Of a DNA stretch of 64,000 nt, positions 1 through 11,346 are shown piece after piece (the stretch's first letter is position 1; every line of letters begins with the position of its first letter). The position numbers and the translations under genes are program-made. This stretch comes from Hymenoscyphus infarciens (taxonomy: Eukaryota > Ascomycota > Leotiomycetes > Helotiales > Helotiaceae), in contig LLCB01000048.1 of assembly GCA_001414345.1 (NCBI GenBank), positions 62,001-126,000 of the forward strand, written 5' to 3'. The notes under the pieces are model-generated. The model did not search any database. It saw only the letters and a program-made list of their open reading frames with translations, and was not told where the DNA came from.

Positions 1-2
1 TC

Positions 3-800
3 GCACATCCCGTCAATCATGTCCATACCACCGAGACGGGAAACCAGTCTATTCATAGTCTTGCACTTATTTCCGCAAGATATACGCACACGGCTCTGGG
101 AATTCTCTCGCAGGTTATAGCTTCTCACTTGCTGTTGGTCTGCCAGGCTTTGGATTTAAGGGCCATGCAAGCGAATTTCCTAGTGGGCTTGGAACCGCTT
201 CTCCTTGGTGTACTCAAGGAGAGTCTTGGCCCCCTTTTTACACCAGCAGAAAAGGAGTCAACTAAACAGCCGGAATTTGGTGATTTGCACCAGCAGTTAT
301 GGAAAGCGCTTCCAGATCTTCTCGACGGCACTACCAATATGGACTCCGGACACAGATTTCCATTCATCGCAACTTCGCTTCAACCCATCATCCTCGCTCA
401 CAGAACTGGGAAAGAGTTTTCAGAGTCGGCAACATCATTTACTGAATATCTCAGCTCTTGGAAAGCCTCTGCTGCTAGCCTCATGAAAGAGCAGTTCCTA
501 AAGAACCGTGCCGAGTATTCTTCTAATGCAGATGCAACACCTTACTTGGGAGCTGCAAGCAAAAAAATGTACAACTTTATCAGGGGAGATTTGAAAGTAC
601 CATTTTTACGAACAGAAGACCTTGCAGAGCCGGAAGATCTTGTTGAAGCTGAATTTCTTAGCGAGTTTGACAATAAGCTGAACGAGGGGCCCGTTCCAGC
701 AACGACTGGTGAGTATATCACAAGAATTTACGATGCACTACGAAATGGACTTTTGTATGGGCCAGCGATGGAATGTTTGCAGGAATCACAGAGCGCATGA
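3..800 (+). CDS. Phenylalanine ammonia-lyase-like protein, C-terminal part (5' end outside window)
   Basis: The frame is open from base 3 with no start inside the window, so this is the 3' part of a longer gene. Aromatic amino-acid lyases of this family (PAL/HAL) deaminate phenylalanine, tyrosine or histidine non-oxidatively with a self-formed MIO cofactor. The visible 265 residues match the C-terminal half of PAL: a segment reading ETGNQSIHSLALISARYT, then LVCQALDLRAMQ, and near the end KKMYNFIRGDLKVPF and TTGEYITRIYDALRNG. These resemble the conserved helical region and the C-terminus of fungal PALs. The Ala-Ser-Gly triad that forms the MIO lies upstream of the window, so activity cannot be judged. 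A TTG at 129 is not a real start, because the frame reads through it from upstream. Substrate is not determined; a tyrosine- or histidine-preferring relative is possible. The stop is TGA at 798-800. Confidence 0.8.
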   Translation, partial: AHPVNHVHTTETGNQSIHSLALISARYTHTALGILSQVIASHLLLVCQALDLRAMQANFLVGLEPLLLGVLKESLGPLFTPAEKESTKQPEFGDLHQQLWKALPDLLDGTTNMDSGHRFPFIATSLQPIILAHRTGKEFSESATSFTEYLSSWKASAASLMKEQFLKNRAEYSSNADATPYLGAASKKMYNFIRGDLKVPFLRTEDLAEPEDLVEAEFLSEFDNKLNEGPVPATTGEYITRIYDALRNGLLYGPAMECLQESQSA

Positions 801-2998
801 AGTTGTGTAACTTGTTTGCCTAGAATTATCTAGTCCCAAATTAGCACATTTGAGAGGATTTAAAAAGATTTGCGAGAAACTTCTACTGGTAATTTCCTTA
901 TCAGCCAAATTTTGAACTTCCGCCACCCAAATTTGAACTTCCTATCGTGTTTTGGAATTTGCCATCCCGAAGGATTTTTGACACTCCATATGATATCCGT
1001 GAGATATGAGCGATACAGAAAGGAAGAATTTCCGGTCACTTGGAGCCCAACGAATGAAGCACGTTGAAGCAACAAATGTCTTATCTTTACCCCAAATAAT
1101 TACGCACATTTTCACCATCCCCCTTGCCATCATGCGTGCATGAGATGAAACCTCTTACGGTTGTAGAGCCTTGAAGAGTGCCTTTGGATTTTAGTACCTA
1201 CTCTAACGCAACACCCTCACACAACGACTGCGACCACCGGCAACGTTACTGCATCCTCCTTGGGTTCGACTTCTGACATCATCATCTGACATCATCGCCG
1301 TTTAATTACTACATAGGGAATAACGTATAACTTGAACGGCGGAGTTTCACGAACTGGTCGATCTTATTCGATCCTACCCACAGTGTTATGTGCCGGTGAC
1401 TCGCAGGAAGTGCCCTTGAAAAGGTCGAGTCTTGGCTGCAGAAGGGCAGTAAAGTAAGTTGGCCGGCAGTTTTCAACGTTCACTTCCACGTGTGAGAATT
1501 TGTGGTTGTACTATCCCCCCTTAATTAGAGTATATTTCTGACAGCTGGGAACAAGGTTCCCAGCTGTCAGAGGTGCTTGAACTTTTATTGAAAACTCTAA
1601 TTGTACCACTGAACCAGTTTCACTACGAAGGCTATTTTGAGTTCCTTGCTAACCTGCTTGCTTCCCTCAGCTTCCCTTCTCGCCTAACCGTACCCACCCC
1701 TTTCTTTCCGCCTTGATTCAAAGTTTATCTCTTGAACTCTAATTCCTGAATAATCAATTACGGTGATTAGTTCTAGATCAAAAAAGGTTCCCAACCCGCT
1801 CCTGCGACCAATCCTCGATTTCTAAGTAATTTCCATGGATCGTGATCCTTGTTCCTATGCAATGCGCCGAATGGCCGTCTGCAAAGCAACCACACTGAGT
1901 TTCCCATTGGTCCATAAAGTAGCCAATTGCTGTTTCGCCAAAATTTCATGGACACCTTATCTTCAAGCTTGTCGAGAAGGATTTGTGAATCACACCCACC
2001 AGAGGCATCAGCCCTTGTGCCAATTGATGAAGCGAAAATCAAGCAATAAGAGGATCCTTTATATAGAGTCAGGTGATCATGCTAGTAGTGCAAGACGCAT
2101 GCACGACCTCGGGCTTCCCAATACAGCTGACATCGTCATCCCACTCGTTCCCGACGCCTAAATTGGAAGGAACTATCCGTGTAAGAATTGCCAACCTTTA
2201 CCTTTTCGGAATTTCTAGTGTGCAGTTTTTTCTCTTGTTGTGGCACCAAAGTGCTTATAGCCTTATCCATCGCTGCAGCACTTTCCTCGTCTTTTGCAGC
2301 ATAGGAGTGTCAACCCAGCATTCGACAATTCCAACAATCTGTTTGCTGTGAACCAGTGCAAGACAAATCGACGATCCTCCAATGCTGTGCTCACCTCCTT
2401 CTCGTCTTTTGCCCGAATGGTCCTTTCGTACAAAGGTGGGGTGCTTGAAATCCTTTAATACTGCGCTGCAGCTGCCGATCTACCGACTCGCTAGTCGTAT
2501 GCTACCTTGAGATACAATACCACGAAACAAAGCTTATGGTGGTCAGCAAGTACCTAGGTAAAACCGCGCCCCACATCTTACTAGATGTCTTTCAGTGGCT
2601 GAGAACACGCTGTGAAAGTGCCGCCGAAGATGAATACCCGGCCGTTTGTTTTTTTGTATACCTCTAGGCCCCCCAAAACACCAATGCTGCGCCGTGGAAC
2701 CCCAGGCTTTTGCATCCTTTGAGATTGGTACAGTTTTATTTTGCAAAACGGCGCAAGTTTTATCATGTTCCTTACTCTTTTTTCCAGGTACCATGCGCAC
2801 CGATAAGATTTCTAGATCTTCATTAAGGCTGGGATATTGTATACTTTGCTCGCCCTCGTTTTCCTTTGAAGACCTCTCACTTCCCCACTGAACACACTTG
2901 CAATTCTGGGTTTACTCCACTAAAATTGGACCTCGAACTCTGTCTGCTTCTCTCGAAACTTTGAAGTGTTGGAGAGGTACAGCACCACTCGAATCACA
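801..2998. other. Intergenic region, no supported gene
   Basis: About 2.2 kb between the PAL-like gene and the membrane-protein gene. Short frames (for example 1835-2161 on +, 108 codons) have no recognisable domain, no good start context and overlap frames in other phases. The one structured feature is the hairpin at 1521-1602. The last ~150 bases before 2999 are pyrimidine-rich and are the likely promoter/leader of the next gene. Confidence 0.5.
1521..1602. repeat. Hairpin-forming inverted repeat
   Basis: A perfect 16-bp inverted repeat (1537-1552 and 1556-1571) is separated by only 3 bases. Outside it a second pair of 9-bp arms, AATTAGAGT (1523-1531) and ACTCTAATT (1594-1602), is also inverted around the same centre. 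The whole is an 82-bp near-palindrome. It lies in intergenic DNA between two + strand genes. It could be a small MITE remnant or a transcript-end structure for the PAL gene, although it is ~730 bp past that stop. Confidence 0.6.
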
Positions 2999-4409
2999 AT
3001 GTCAAACTCAACAGAGGAACTTTCTCCTGAATTTATTGCGGCATATAAAGGCGATCAACTTGTTGCGGTAGCTATTGCTTTTATTCCCGTGCTTTTGATT
3101 GTTGTTGGCTTGCGCTTCTACTGTCGCCATTTGAGTCCAAGCAAATTTGGCGCTGATGATTACCTGGTTCTTCTCGCACTCTTTTGCCAGATCGGCTCCT
3201 CTATACTATCAATATGTAAGAAGTACCCTCCACAACACTTGTTGCTTGTCCAAGAAGTTTTTCATACAGTGTTAACAAGACCTTACGTACAGGCGGTGTC
3301 AAATATGCTGGAAGTGGTTACCATCTTGCAGCTTTGGCAGCAACAAGACCATGGATGATAAAACGGTTTTATCAATGGCTTCTCGTGGATTCATTCTGGT
3401 ATTTCTTAACAGTCGGCGTCCCTAAATTAGCAATTCTTGCCTTCTACCTGCGTATTTTTACAACAAAAGCTTATCGCTGGGGAGTTTACACCCTCGCCGC
3501 CATCGTTCTTGCAACGATGATTGTAACGTCGGTCGTTTCCCTGAACCTATGTCGTCCCTTTGCTTACAACTGGGACCATTCCATTTCGGGGGGATCATGC
3601 TATAAGCAGACTGTGTTTTTTGAATGGGGCTCTTTTCCAAATATTGTTACTGATGTTGCAATTTTGATTCTCCCTATGCCTGTGGTGTGGAACTTACACA
3701 CCACGAGAAGAATGAAGGTTGGACTGACACTGACTTTCATAATGGCGGGAATGTAAGTGCTAGAAGGTCTGGCTCAAGTTGATTCTTTTTACTGACAAGT
3801 CATGACTAGTGGTTTGGCAGCGTCCATAATTCGCTTCGATTCATTCTTCCATGGCGACGCCATTGCAGATGGTAAATAAACTTCTTGAAAAGTCGCACGC
3901 CTGTCAGTTGTAGTGACTATTTTCTAGGTACCTGGACAGTTGCACTTCCCATTTGGACAATGGTGGAACCCAACGTCTATCTGATTGCAGCATGCCTCGT
4001 AACATACAACCCGCTCCTCCACAAATTCCGAGCCATCACCGGCCGCATCACGAAATCAGTCGCGAATCGCACCGGCAAGTCTTCCAACCCTTCCAACCCA
4101 TCTCAACAAGGTGCCTCGGCGGGAGGAGGAACCAAAAACAGCAACGTAACTGTCAAAAGTGCAAGCAGCAAAAACATATTTCGCGGACGCCGGAGGAATG
4201 ATCTTGAAAGTCTTGGAAATACTTTTGATATGCATGATACAGTGAACGATGCTGGAGGAGAAGCCCATGAAAGCGGAGATGATATTCGGCTCGTTCGATT
4301 AAAGCAAATCAATTCGGAAAGTGGAAGGGAGTCAGCGCACACACAGCATAGTGAAGTGGGTTCGAATCAGATACAAGTCCGAAGCGAGTTTTATGTTCGA
4401 ACAGAGTAG
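2999..4409 (+). CDS. Fungal rhodopsin-domain integral membrane protein (Pth11-like superfamily)
   Basis: Four exons, 2999-3215, 3293-3752, 3810-3871 and 3928-4409, join to 406 codons with all phases consistent. Introns are 77, 57 and 56 nt with GT-AG ends. The protein is multi-pass. An N-terminal segment around residues 20-40 is followed by the conserved GADDYLVLLAL loop, then YHLAALAATRPW, a long hydrophobic stretch, the MNLC-like CRPFAYNWD, and WGSFPNIVTDVAILILPMPV, ending with EPNVYLIAACLVTYNPLL. This is the fungal rhodopsin-like membrane family, whose members include Pth11-type receptors; function is unknown for nearly all of them. No CFEM cysteine domain is present at the N-terminus. The ~130-residue C-terminal tail is polar, Ser/Asn/Gly-rich and probably cytoplasmic. 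The ATG at 2999 is chosen because MSNSTEELSPEF fits the family N-terminus. The upstream in-frame codons from 2966 lack an ATG. Confidence 0.88.
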
Positions 4410-4637
4410 GAGAAAGCTGTAATTAGATTCCCCCGGCGTTTTATCGGAATAAGGATTATCGGCGAGGAGGGTTATCCAATGAAGGATGATAATGTTTGAG
4501 TGAGAAGGGAATACACTGGCCTCGGTTGTAGATAATTAGCTCTCGCTACGTAATAATGAACCACGATTCACAGACAACCCACCATTCCATCAACTCAAAT
4601 TGGTATGTCTTTATCGACGCCACATAAGCTCCAGTAG

Positions 4638-7091
4638 TTACTTCCGTAATTCCTCGATGCTTTGCTGATGATGTTCCAAGATGGCTCTTCTTTTTAATTT
4701 GCCAACTGCCGTAGTCATTCCCTATGGTCACGTCAGTACCCAGTTGTCCCCAGGATTATCTAGGAAAGAGATAAACTAACATTCGTCACATCCCATTCCT
4801 TCAATGGCGAGAGGACCACAGCTTCAACTATTTCCAGGCTGGGTAGATCATACTCGCGAGCTTTCTCACGAAGCTGATCTAAAACGACTCGCTGGGCTTC
4901 GGCGGTTTCCGATAAACCAGGCTTTTTGTCACTCGATTGGAGAAGATTATTGAGTACACCCTCGACAGGAATGATTATGGCGGTAGGTTTCACTCTTGTT
5001 GAGTCGGCATAAATGCAAACATTGGCAACTACTGGAGCTGACCGATATAGCGATTCAAGCTGCGGATGAAGTATTAGTTCTGGATACGAAGTCTTCCCGT
5101 CCTTCACTTACTTTCTCAAGTGCAATATACTGTCCGTTGAGATTCTTGACCAAATTCTTTTTTCTGTCAATGATCCAAAGGGCGCCATGTTCATCGATTC
5201 TTCCTATGAGAGGCTGTGTTAGCTTATTGGTGGGGTGAGTTTGACATGTCGCGTATACTATACCTATATCGCCTGTCTTAAGCCAACCATCATTTGTGAA
5301 AGCCTTGCTTGTCTCGGCTTCATCTTTCCAGTAGTTCTCGACTACGCTTGCTCCCCGGATGCACAGCTCTCCTTCCGGTGGGTTACTCGAAGCGTAGTAG
5401 CCAGCTTCTTCGTAATCGATCAATTTGACCTCCACGCAGCCACTTAAACCACCAAGCGAGCCAGTGTGCCACTGTGATGGATCCATCATTGCACCGGTCC
5501 TAGAATTTCTCAGCCTCAATTCAAAGAAAAACTTCTAAGGTGTCTATGGGGAAAATAGCCGAAAGTAAATGAGTTTCTGCTTACCCCGTTGTCTCTGTCA
5601 TACCAAATCCACCTGTGATTGGTGCCAGGGAGAAAGATATGAATTCTTGGGTATGCTTCGCAATTCCACTACCACCAGTCATCATGAACCGAAGTCGGCC
5701 ACCAAAAATTCCTCGAACTTTAGAAAAGGCCGCTTCTCGTTCAATCGGGAAATGGGTACCACCTTCGAATGCTTTCTGCTTGTCTCTAATGGCTTCCCAG
5801 AATGCAGTGTGCTCATTGGGAGAGTACGCTGTAATCGAGGCTAGGATTGACTTTCGTGCCGACTCCCATATAGCTGGAACACCAACCATGTAAGTTGGGC
5901 TTAACTCGGTCAAGTCACCTTTGCAACCTTGGACAGCAGAGTCGAACAAAGTTCTCGGACTGCCGTAGCCCATGGGAACACCCCAAAACAGAAATGCATG
6001 TTCCGAAATAAACTCCATGATATGGGCGAGAGGAAGATATGCTAGGTAAACGTCGTTGTGGTCAAAGTGTTTACCCCACGATACATCCCAACCAGAAACT
6101 AGGAACCAAGGCATTAGCAAGCCAAGATGTCAAATAGATTCGAAGAGATAGCTTACCTGCAGCAACGATATTCTTGTGTTTTATTGGGACACCTTTCGGA
6201 TTGCCTGTGGATCCACTAGTATACATTATGGCGCATATATCATCAGGACTTGGAGAATGCGATTCAGACGCAGCAGAATTTGTCTTTCCAAGCGAAACCA
6301 ACTCGTCGAATTCAACTAACTTGACATGCGGGAAGTCGTTGGCTAATTCTTGAATCGTTTCACTAGATATTCTCGTATCGGTCTTGTAAACAACAAGACG
6401 TAAAGAAGGTACTGCTGTCAATGTAGCAGCAAGACGAGAAATCGAACTTGAGTCAACGAAGATGGCGACTGAATCAGTGCATTCAAGAGCATGTTGGAGT
6501 CCAGATAATCCCAGGTTAGCGTAAGCGGTTACAATCGCAATTGATTGGGTTGCCGCTCCGTGGAATGTTGATAGCCATGAGGCACTATTGTAGTGTTAAC
6601 AAAGGCTTACCGAGTCGAGATATGGTACAGACAACTCACCTGGTTTGTGCCCACATGCAAATCTTATCTTGAGAGGGGAGCAAACCCAGACTAACTAGAC
6701 CAACGCCGATTGCTGTGACAAGCTCATCATATTGAATATAGGATATGAATTTGTATGAGCTAAGTTCGGAGGTAATCAACTGTTTCTTGTTACCATTGGC
6801 ATCTGCGGGTCCATCCTTGACATGGGTACGAAGCTCAGTACGAGATCCGATGGCCGGGTTGTTTCCAAACTTTGCAGCACTTCTCCGAATGAGATCTTTG
6901 ACGGTATGGATTCCATCTTCTGGGATGATAGGAAGATCATTTTTAACTTTCGCATTACGAAAACGTGCTGTTTCACCCGGAGTTGCATTACTGGAAAGGA
7001 CTGGAACGGCGTAGGGTCGCTGATGATGCAACGGGCTGACGAGTTGAAAACTCTCCTGCCGGAATTTGGGGTTTTGACTATCGATCGTCAT
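4638..7091 (-). CDS. Long-chain fatty acid-CoA ligase (acyl-CoA synthetase, FAA family)
   Basis: Seven exons on the minus strand, in gene order 7091-6640, 6584-6157, 6098-5585, 5499-5264, 5203-5112, 5059-4781 and 4721-4638, give 694 residues with consistent phases. The enzyme activates free fatty acids to acyl-CoA with ATP (AMP intermediate) for lipid synthesis or beta-oxidation. The AMP-binding motif [11 protein letters not shown] lies at about residues 272-282. [27 protein letters not shown] and the family-specific [16 protein letters not shown] follow in order. Length matches yeast Faa1/Faa4 (~700 aa). The last exon ([14 protein letters not shown]...) is short and follows an intron with an unusual GTTAGT donor; it restores the conserved C-terminal KLKRR segment. 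No C-terminal peroxisomal SKL is present, so an ER or cytosolic form is more likely. The gene is divergent from the UstYa-like gene across 595 bp. Confidence 0.93.
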
Positions 7092-7686
7092 CTTTGGAAG
7101 TCGGAGGCACCGCTGAAGTGTGAATGAGCTGTTTACGCTTGAATGTGAGATTTAACTTCGATCTGAACAACTTGTGATCAGCTTGTTGGTGGTGGTTGGC
7201 AGGCAAGATCCTGTACCAGGGTGAATCTACGAGATGCGACTAACCAAATCAGGTTTGATGGGGGTGAAATCAAAAGTAACCTTGCTTGGGAGAACAGTTT
7301 GTTGTGCAACGCTCCTGCCTGAGGCAATTAGACCCCCAGTGGGCTTTTTTGGGTCTATTAATACAGGGGTGTGAATGTAAATATATGCTCGCTTTTCTAC
7401 CTGTGCCGGAAAAGCCGACAGGTAGAAAAAGAGGGGCAATGGTGGCTCGGGAAACCCCAGTATTTGCATGTCGTAGTCGCAGTCATCCGGCTTAACCCAA
7501 TGAGTGAGCGAGGGGTTACAACTCAAATGACTTGGAAAGATCTGGAAATGAGTTGGCATCTCTTTCGTGCCCCTCTTGGGTGATCTGTAATTTTCCCGAG
7601 CGCAGGAAACCATCAAACAAAACTCTGCGAGTTTGCTGTTGCAAAACATCAACCTCTTCGCTTATACTTTATAACTCGACTCAATC
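7092..7686. promoter_or_regulatory. Divergent intergenic promoter region
   Basis: This 595-bp stretch separates the starts of the acyl-CoA synthetase (-) and the UstYa-like gene (+), so it must carry both promoters. It contains a perfect 12-bp inverted repeat (7393-7404 and 7418-7429) around a 13-base spacer. A second, weaker 7-bp pair lies at 7329-7335 and 7351-7357. No TATA box can be assigned with confidence. Shared regulation is possible but not shown. Confidence 0.5.
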
Positions 7687-8707
7687 ATGGAAAACGAGCA
7701 GAAGCAACGTCTTTTATTTGAAGATGAAACTTCAGATAATCATGCCGATCTTACTTCATCACCCAAAGGTTTTCAATTCCCAAGACGACAAAATATTGTT
7801 GTCTTGACTCTTCTCATTCTCTCATTTGGAGTCAATGCGTTTTTCTTCACTCTTTATATCGTCAAACCACACAGCACCTACTCATCACACAACAGTGAGT
7901 ATGCTGTCCAAGAGCTGTGCTCCGTACAAGCTAACAGTATGCAGTGGGTCTTGTGCCGGATGTTCAGCAAATGCAACGCTGGCGCTACACAGCTTATTCA
8001 CAACCCAACGAGACTGCTCGAGATGAAGCTTGGGATAGTATTGATGTGGACAGAACCATCGTGGCTGTGGATCATGACGAAGCTGTTGCTCTTGGACTTC
8101 CAGCTACAGAACCTTTTCCTCTCGATAGTGGGAAGGATCTCTATGCTGTAAATGCATATCACGCGCTTCATTGTCTAGTGAGTTTCACTTCCCAAGCTTG
8201 AGGGCTGGAGCCTAGCTGATCACTTTGGGCAGAAACTCCTCTATAGATCGTTTCAAGAAGCCCACCACGGAAAGGAATTCAGCAACGGATACACACATAT
8301 TTTACACTGCTTAGATTCATTGCGAGGGGATGTTGAATGCCAGGCGGATGATGCAGGTTTTCCGCTTGAACATATTTGTGAATGCTAAAGCTAATCCCAT
8401 TCAGCATCTCTACTCAGTAGGACCCGGCCTGAACCCTCCCATCCAGGAAGGACAATTCATGCGATGCAAAGACTTCTCCAAACTCGACAAATGGGCTGCC
8501 GAACACCACTCCTGCTTCAAATACACATACATCAAGGACGAAAAACCTCTAACCGAAATGCACCAATGGCGGAACTGTCCAAAAGACTCACAATACGGTC
8601 CAAAGATGCGAGCATTATTTGGTTACGACGAGAACTGGGTACCAGAATTCGAGCAAAACCACGGACCAGAGTTCCCTGAAGGCAATGACGATAGAGTTGA
8701 TGGCTGA
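7687..8707 (+). CDS. UstYa-family (DUF3328) oxidase-like protein
   Basis: Four exons (7687-7894, 7945-8177, 8233-8356, 8418-8707) give 284 residues; introns are 50, 55 and 61 nt. The protein has an N-terminal polar tail, one membrane segment at about residues 37-59 and a lumenal domain carrying two HxxHC motifs, HALHC at 142-146 and HILHC at 169-173, which define the UstYa family. A C-terminal EGQFMRCKDFSKLDKW segment is also typical. Family members catalyse oxidative cyclisation or halogenation of secreted peptides and other fungal metabolites (ustiloxin and cyclochlorotine pathways), and some act outside such clusters. No KEX2-repeat precursor peptide, methyltransferase or tyrosinase gene is visible nearby, so a specific pathway cannot be named. 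The third acceptor (AG at 8416-8417) is the least certain: an acceptor ending at 8390 would also keep frame but leaves a 34-nt intron. Confidence 0.85.
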
Positions 8708-9256
8708 AAATTGAGTGATATTGTCAACGAGGGTGGTGAAGGATGTCAAACCTTAAAGTGAGGCAATCGTTTAGTTGTGGTCAGTGTTGAATAACCAAAT
8801 CATGCATTATTTTATTTTTATATCCGCCGTTGCTAGTAGTAATAATGAACGCACTTTTGTCTAAAGTATCTTGTCTCCAAATCTTGAGTTTGTCTAAAGA
8901 ACACCGAGGTTCCTCTGGCGTCTAGATATAAACACACAAGGATATTCATTGATCCTAAGAAAGCAGTCCGAAACCTCTGATATCTTATGTATCAGCCTAT
9001 TATCCCATCATGCAGATTCTATAACCCCAAAATTTGTCGTTAACTTCTATAAATCTAAGCCGGAACTGCCCCTCCCTTTCCCCCCCTGATGTACGTAGAA
9101 CACTAGAGCTAAGCGAGGAAAGGTCATTTCACACCTCACCAAACCCAAATATTTACGCCTTGGGACCAAATAAGATCGTAAACACTACTGATTGAGCCTT
9201 TGATGCCCCAGATTTTCCAATTTTTCCAAAAGCCAACTGAAAAGCCCAGAAAGACA
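8708..9256. other. Intergenic region between convergent genes
   Basis: 549 bp between the 3' ends of the UstYa-like gene (+) and the S9 peptidase (-). AT-rich stretches near 8800-8840 could hold the polyadenylation signals of both. No other feature is seen. Confidence 0.5.
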
Positions 9257-11346
9257 TCACTGAACGACCAAAGTCCTCTCCCAAAGTTTTTGCTCTTCCT
9301 CGATACTCGCCTTAATAGTATCACCCTTCTTCCACCCATGTCCCTCCCCCTTATATATAACTAATTTCACATCCTTCCCCAACTCTCTCAACACCTTCTC
9401 CATATTAGTAGATTGTTCCAACGGAACGACCTGATCTTTGTCACCCTGTAACAAAACCAGCGGACTCTCAATCTTAGCAGCATGGTAACAAGGACTTCTC
9501 TCCTTATAAATCTTCTGCCTCTCTTCTTCAGTTGTGTCCTGTGGGAAGAGAAGAGCGAATAAGTAATGGGATTCAAATTTATGTGTTTTGCTCGCGAGAT
9601 CTTCCAGGTTGCCGACTCCGTATAAACTACAGCCTGCTGCAAAGACTTTGGGGTGTGTGGCTAGGGCTTGGAGAACTGTATAACCGCCAGCACTTCCACC
9701 TCGGATTCCGACTTTTGTGGAGTCGATGAGTCCTTGCTCTGAAAGAAAGGAGATACAAGAGAGTGTATCCTCGATATCTTTGATCCCCCAGTTGTAATTC
9801 AGCACTTGTCTGTAGGCACGACCGAAACCAATAGAGCCGGTGTAGTTTACGTGAACGTAAGCATAGCCTCTCGAAGTAAAATATTGTGTTTCGAGGTCGA
9901 GTCCGGGTTTGACATCTGAAGTTGGGCCCCCGTGGATTGAGACTATAAGAGGTGGTTTCTGATCCTGAGGAGCAGTGAAGGCTGGATTGGAAGGTGGCGA
10001 GAAGACTGCGTAAGAGGTTCCTGGGGTTCCATACGTGCGGGGAAATGAGATAGATTTCAGGGGAGAGAAAGTTGAAGGTGGAAGGTCGACGCTTGAAGAA
10101 CTTTTGAGGAGGATTTTCTCTGAAGGCTTAGTTATGTTGACGACGTAAAGCCCCTTTGGTGATATTGGAGTACTTCCAATGACTGCAAATTCCGTGTCAG
10201 AGATCCTGGCCAGACCTTGCCATGCGACTTCCACCAAGTCGAGGGGAAGCTCAGCAACTGAACTGGTTGGAATATCGTAAACGATAAGCCCATTGGTTGC
10301 GTTTCGACAGTAAGTTATTACCCATTTTTCTTTGCTCAGTTGGATGTAGGTTGTACTGTCGATGTCAGTCATCTGAAGTCGACAGAGGGGGAAGTCGCCA
10401 ACTTACTTTCCAAGCTTAACCTCTCTGGCACCAATTTCTACATCATCATATCCTTTCAATACAACGGGCTCAACGATATCATTTTTGACATCGTATCGAA
10501 ACATCTGCCAAATACCTTTGGGATCGTTCACAAACCAAAGATCTCCCTCGAGTCCCCACCTCGGTTGGCAAATTGCTTCGTCCAAAGCTTTCCCAGCAAC
10601 ATATTTACCTTCCATGGTCTTGCCAGTATTCCAATCGGCAACATACAGCTGACTCCCTGTCCATGGCATATCAGGGTGTGACCATTGCACCCAAGCAACC
10701 TTCTTCCCCTCCTTACTAAACCTCGGATGAGAATAAAAGTCAGCGCCTTCAACGACCACAACCTCACGTTTATCAACCTGATGAATAGCAACAATACAAT
10801 TCTTCTCCTCCCTGCCATTCTCAAAGCTTTCTTCCTTGACTGCAAGAATCCAATCCCCAAGAATGCCATTCTCGTCAACTTGAATGTCGAAATCTGCGTA
10901 TATAGCACGTGGAGAGCCAGGAATATAGGCGGATTTTACATCTGGCAAGCCAGGTTCAAGTAGAAACACACCGTTTGAGTTTGCATCCGTAAAGACGATT
11001 CTTCGATCGACACCTATCGTCGCTGCACCGCCGCCGTATCCATGGATTTTACCCGAGACATTATATTTCGAGGGGAGAACATCTGAGCTGGTGATTCCTC
11101 CCGTCTTTTCATCCCATTTAAACTCGACGATGGTGGAAGCGCCCCCAGACGCTGGTCTGCCTTCGACGAGGTATATTTCTCCACTTGGCTTTCGTTTTGA
11201 GTTAGCAATTCGGCGTGGAAGGGGGAGTGGGGAATCCTTACGCTGACATGAACTTCGTTCAATTCCGTAGAACCAGCTGCGATGAGGGCTGATGTTATTG
11301 GGGACGTCCATTTGCCATAAGGCGCGACTGTTGGTGTTGTAGCCAT
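9257..11346 (-). CDS. S9 family serine peptidase (prolyl oligopeptidase / acylaminoacyl-peptidase type)
   Basis: Three exons on the minus strand (11346-11242, 11188-10407, 10355-9257) give 661 residues with consistent phases; introns are 53 and 51 nt. The first ~400 residues are beta-propeller-like (WIPxxG-type repeats such as VAWVQWSHPDMPW and LYVADWNTG). The C-terminal ~260 residues are an alpha/beta-hydrolase peptidase domain. The nucleophile is in GGSAGG (Ser about 517), the acid Asp in GDKDQVVP (about 603) and the His in GEGHGW (about 635). HGGPTSDVKP supplies the oxyanion-hole segment. This architecture fits the S9 peptidases that cleave short peptides or acylated N-termini. No signal peptide is visible, so it is probably cytosolic, unlike secreted dipeptidyl-peptidase V. 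The second intron was placed with the AG at 10356-10357, which keeps frame; the more obvious AG just upstream would create a stop. Confidence 0.9.

Noticed and set aside
1835..2161. 108-codon open frame on + in the first intergenic region
   Set aside because: No recognisable domain, no splice partner and competing frames of equal length; treated as chance.
9136..9339. Short frames antisense to the end of the S9 peptidase
   Set aside because: They are shadows of the conserved catalytic C-terminus on the same DNA.
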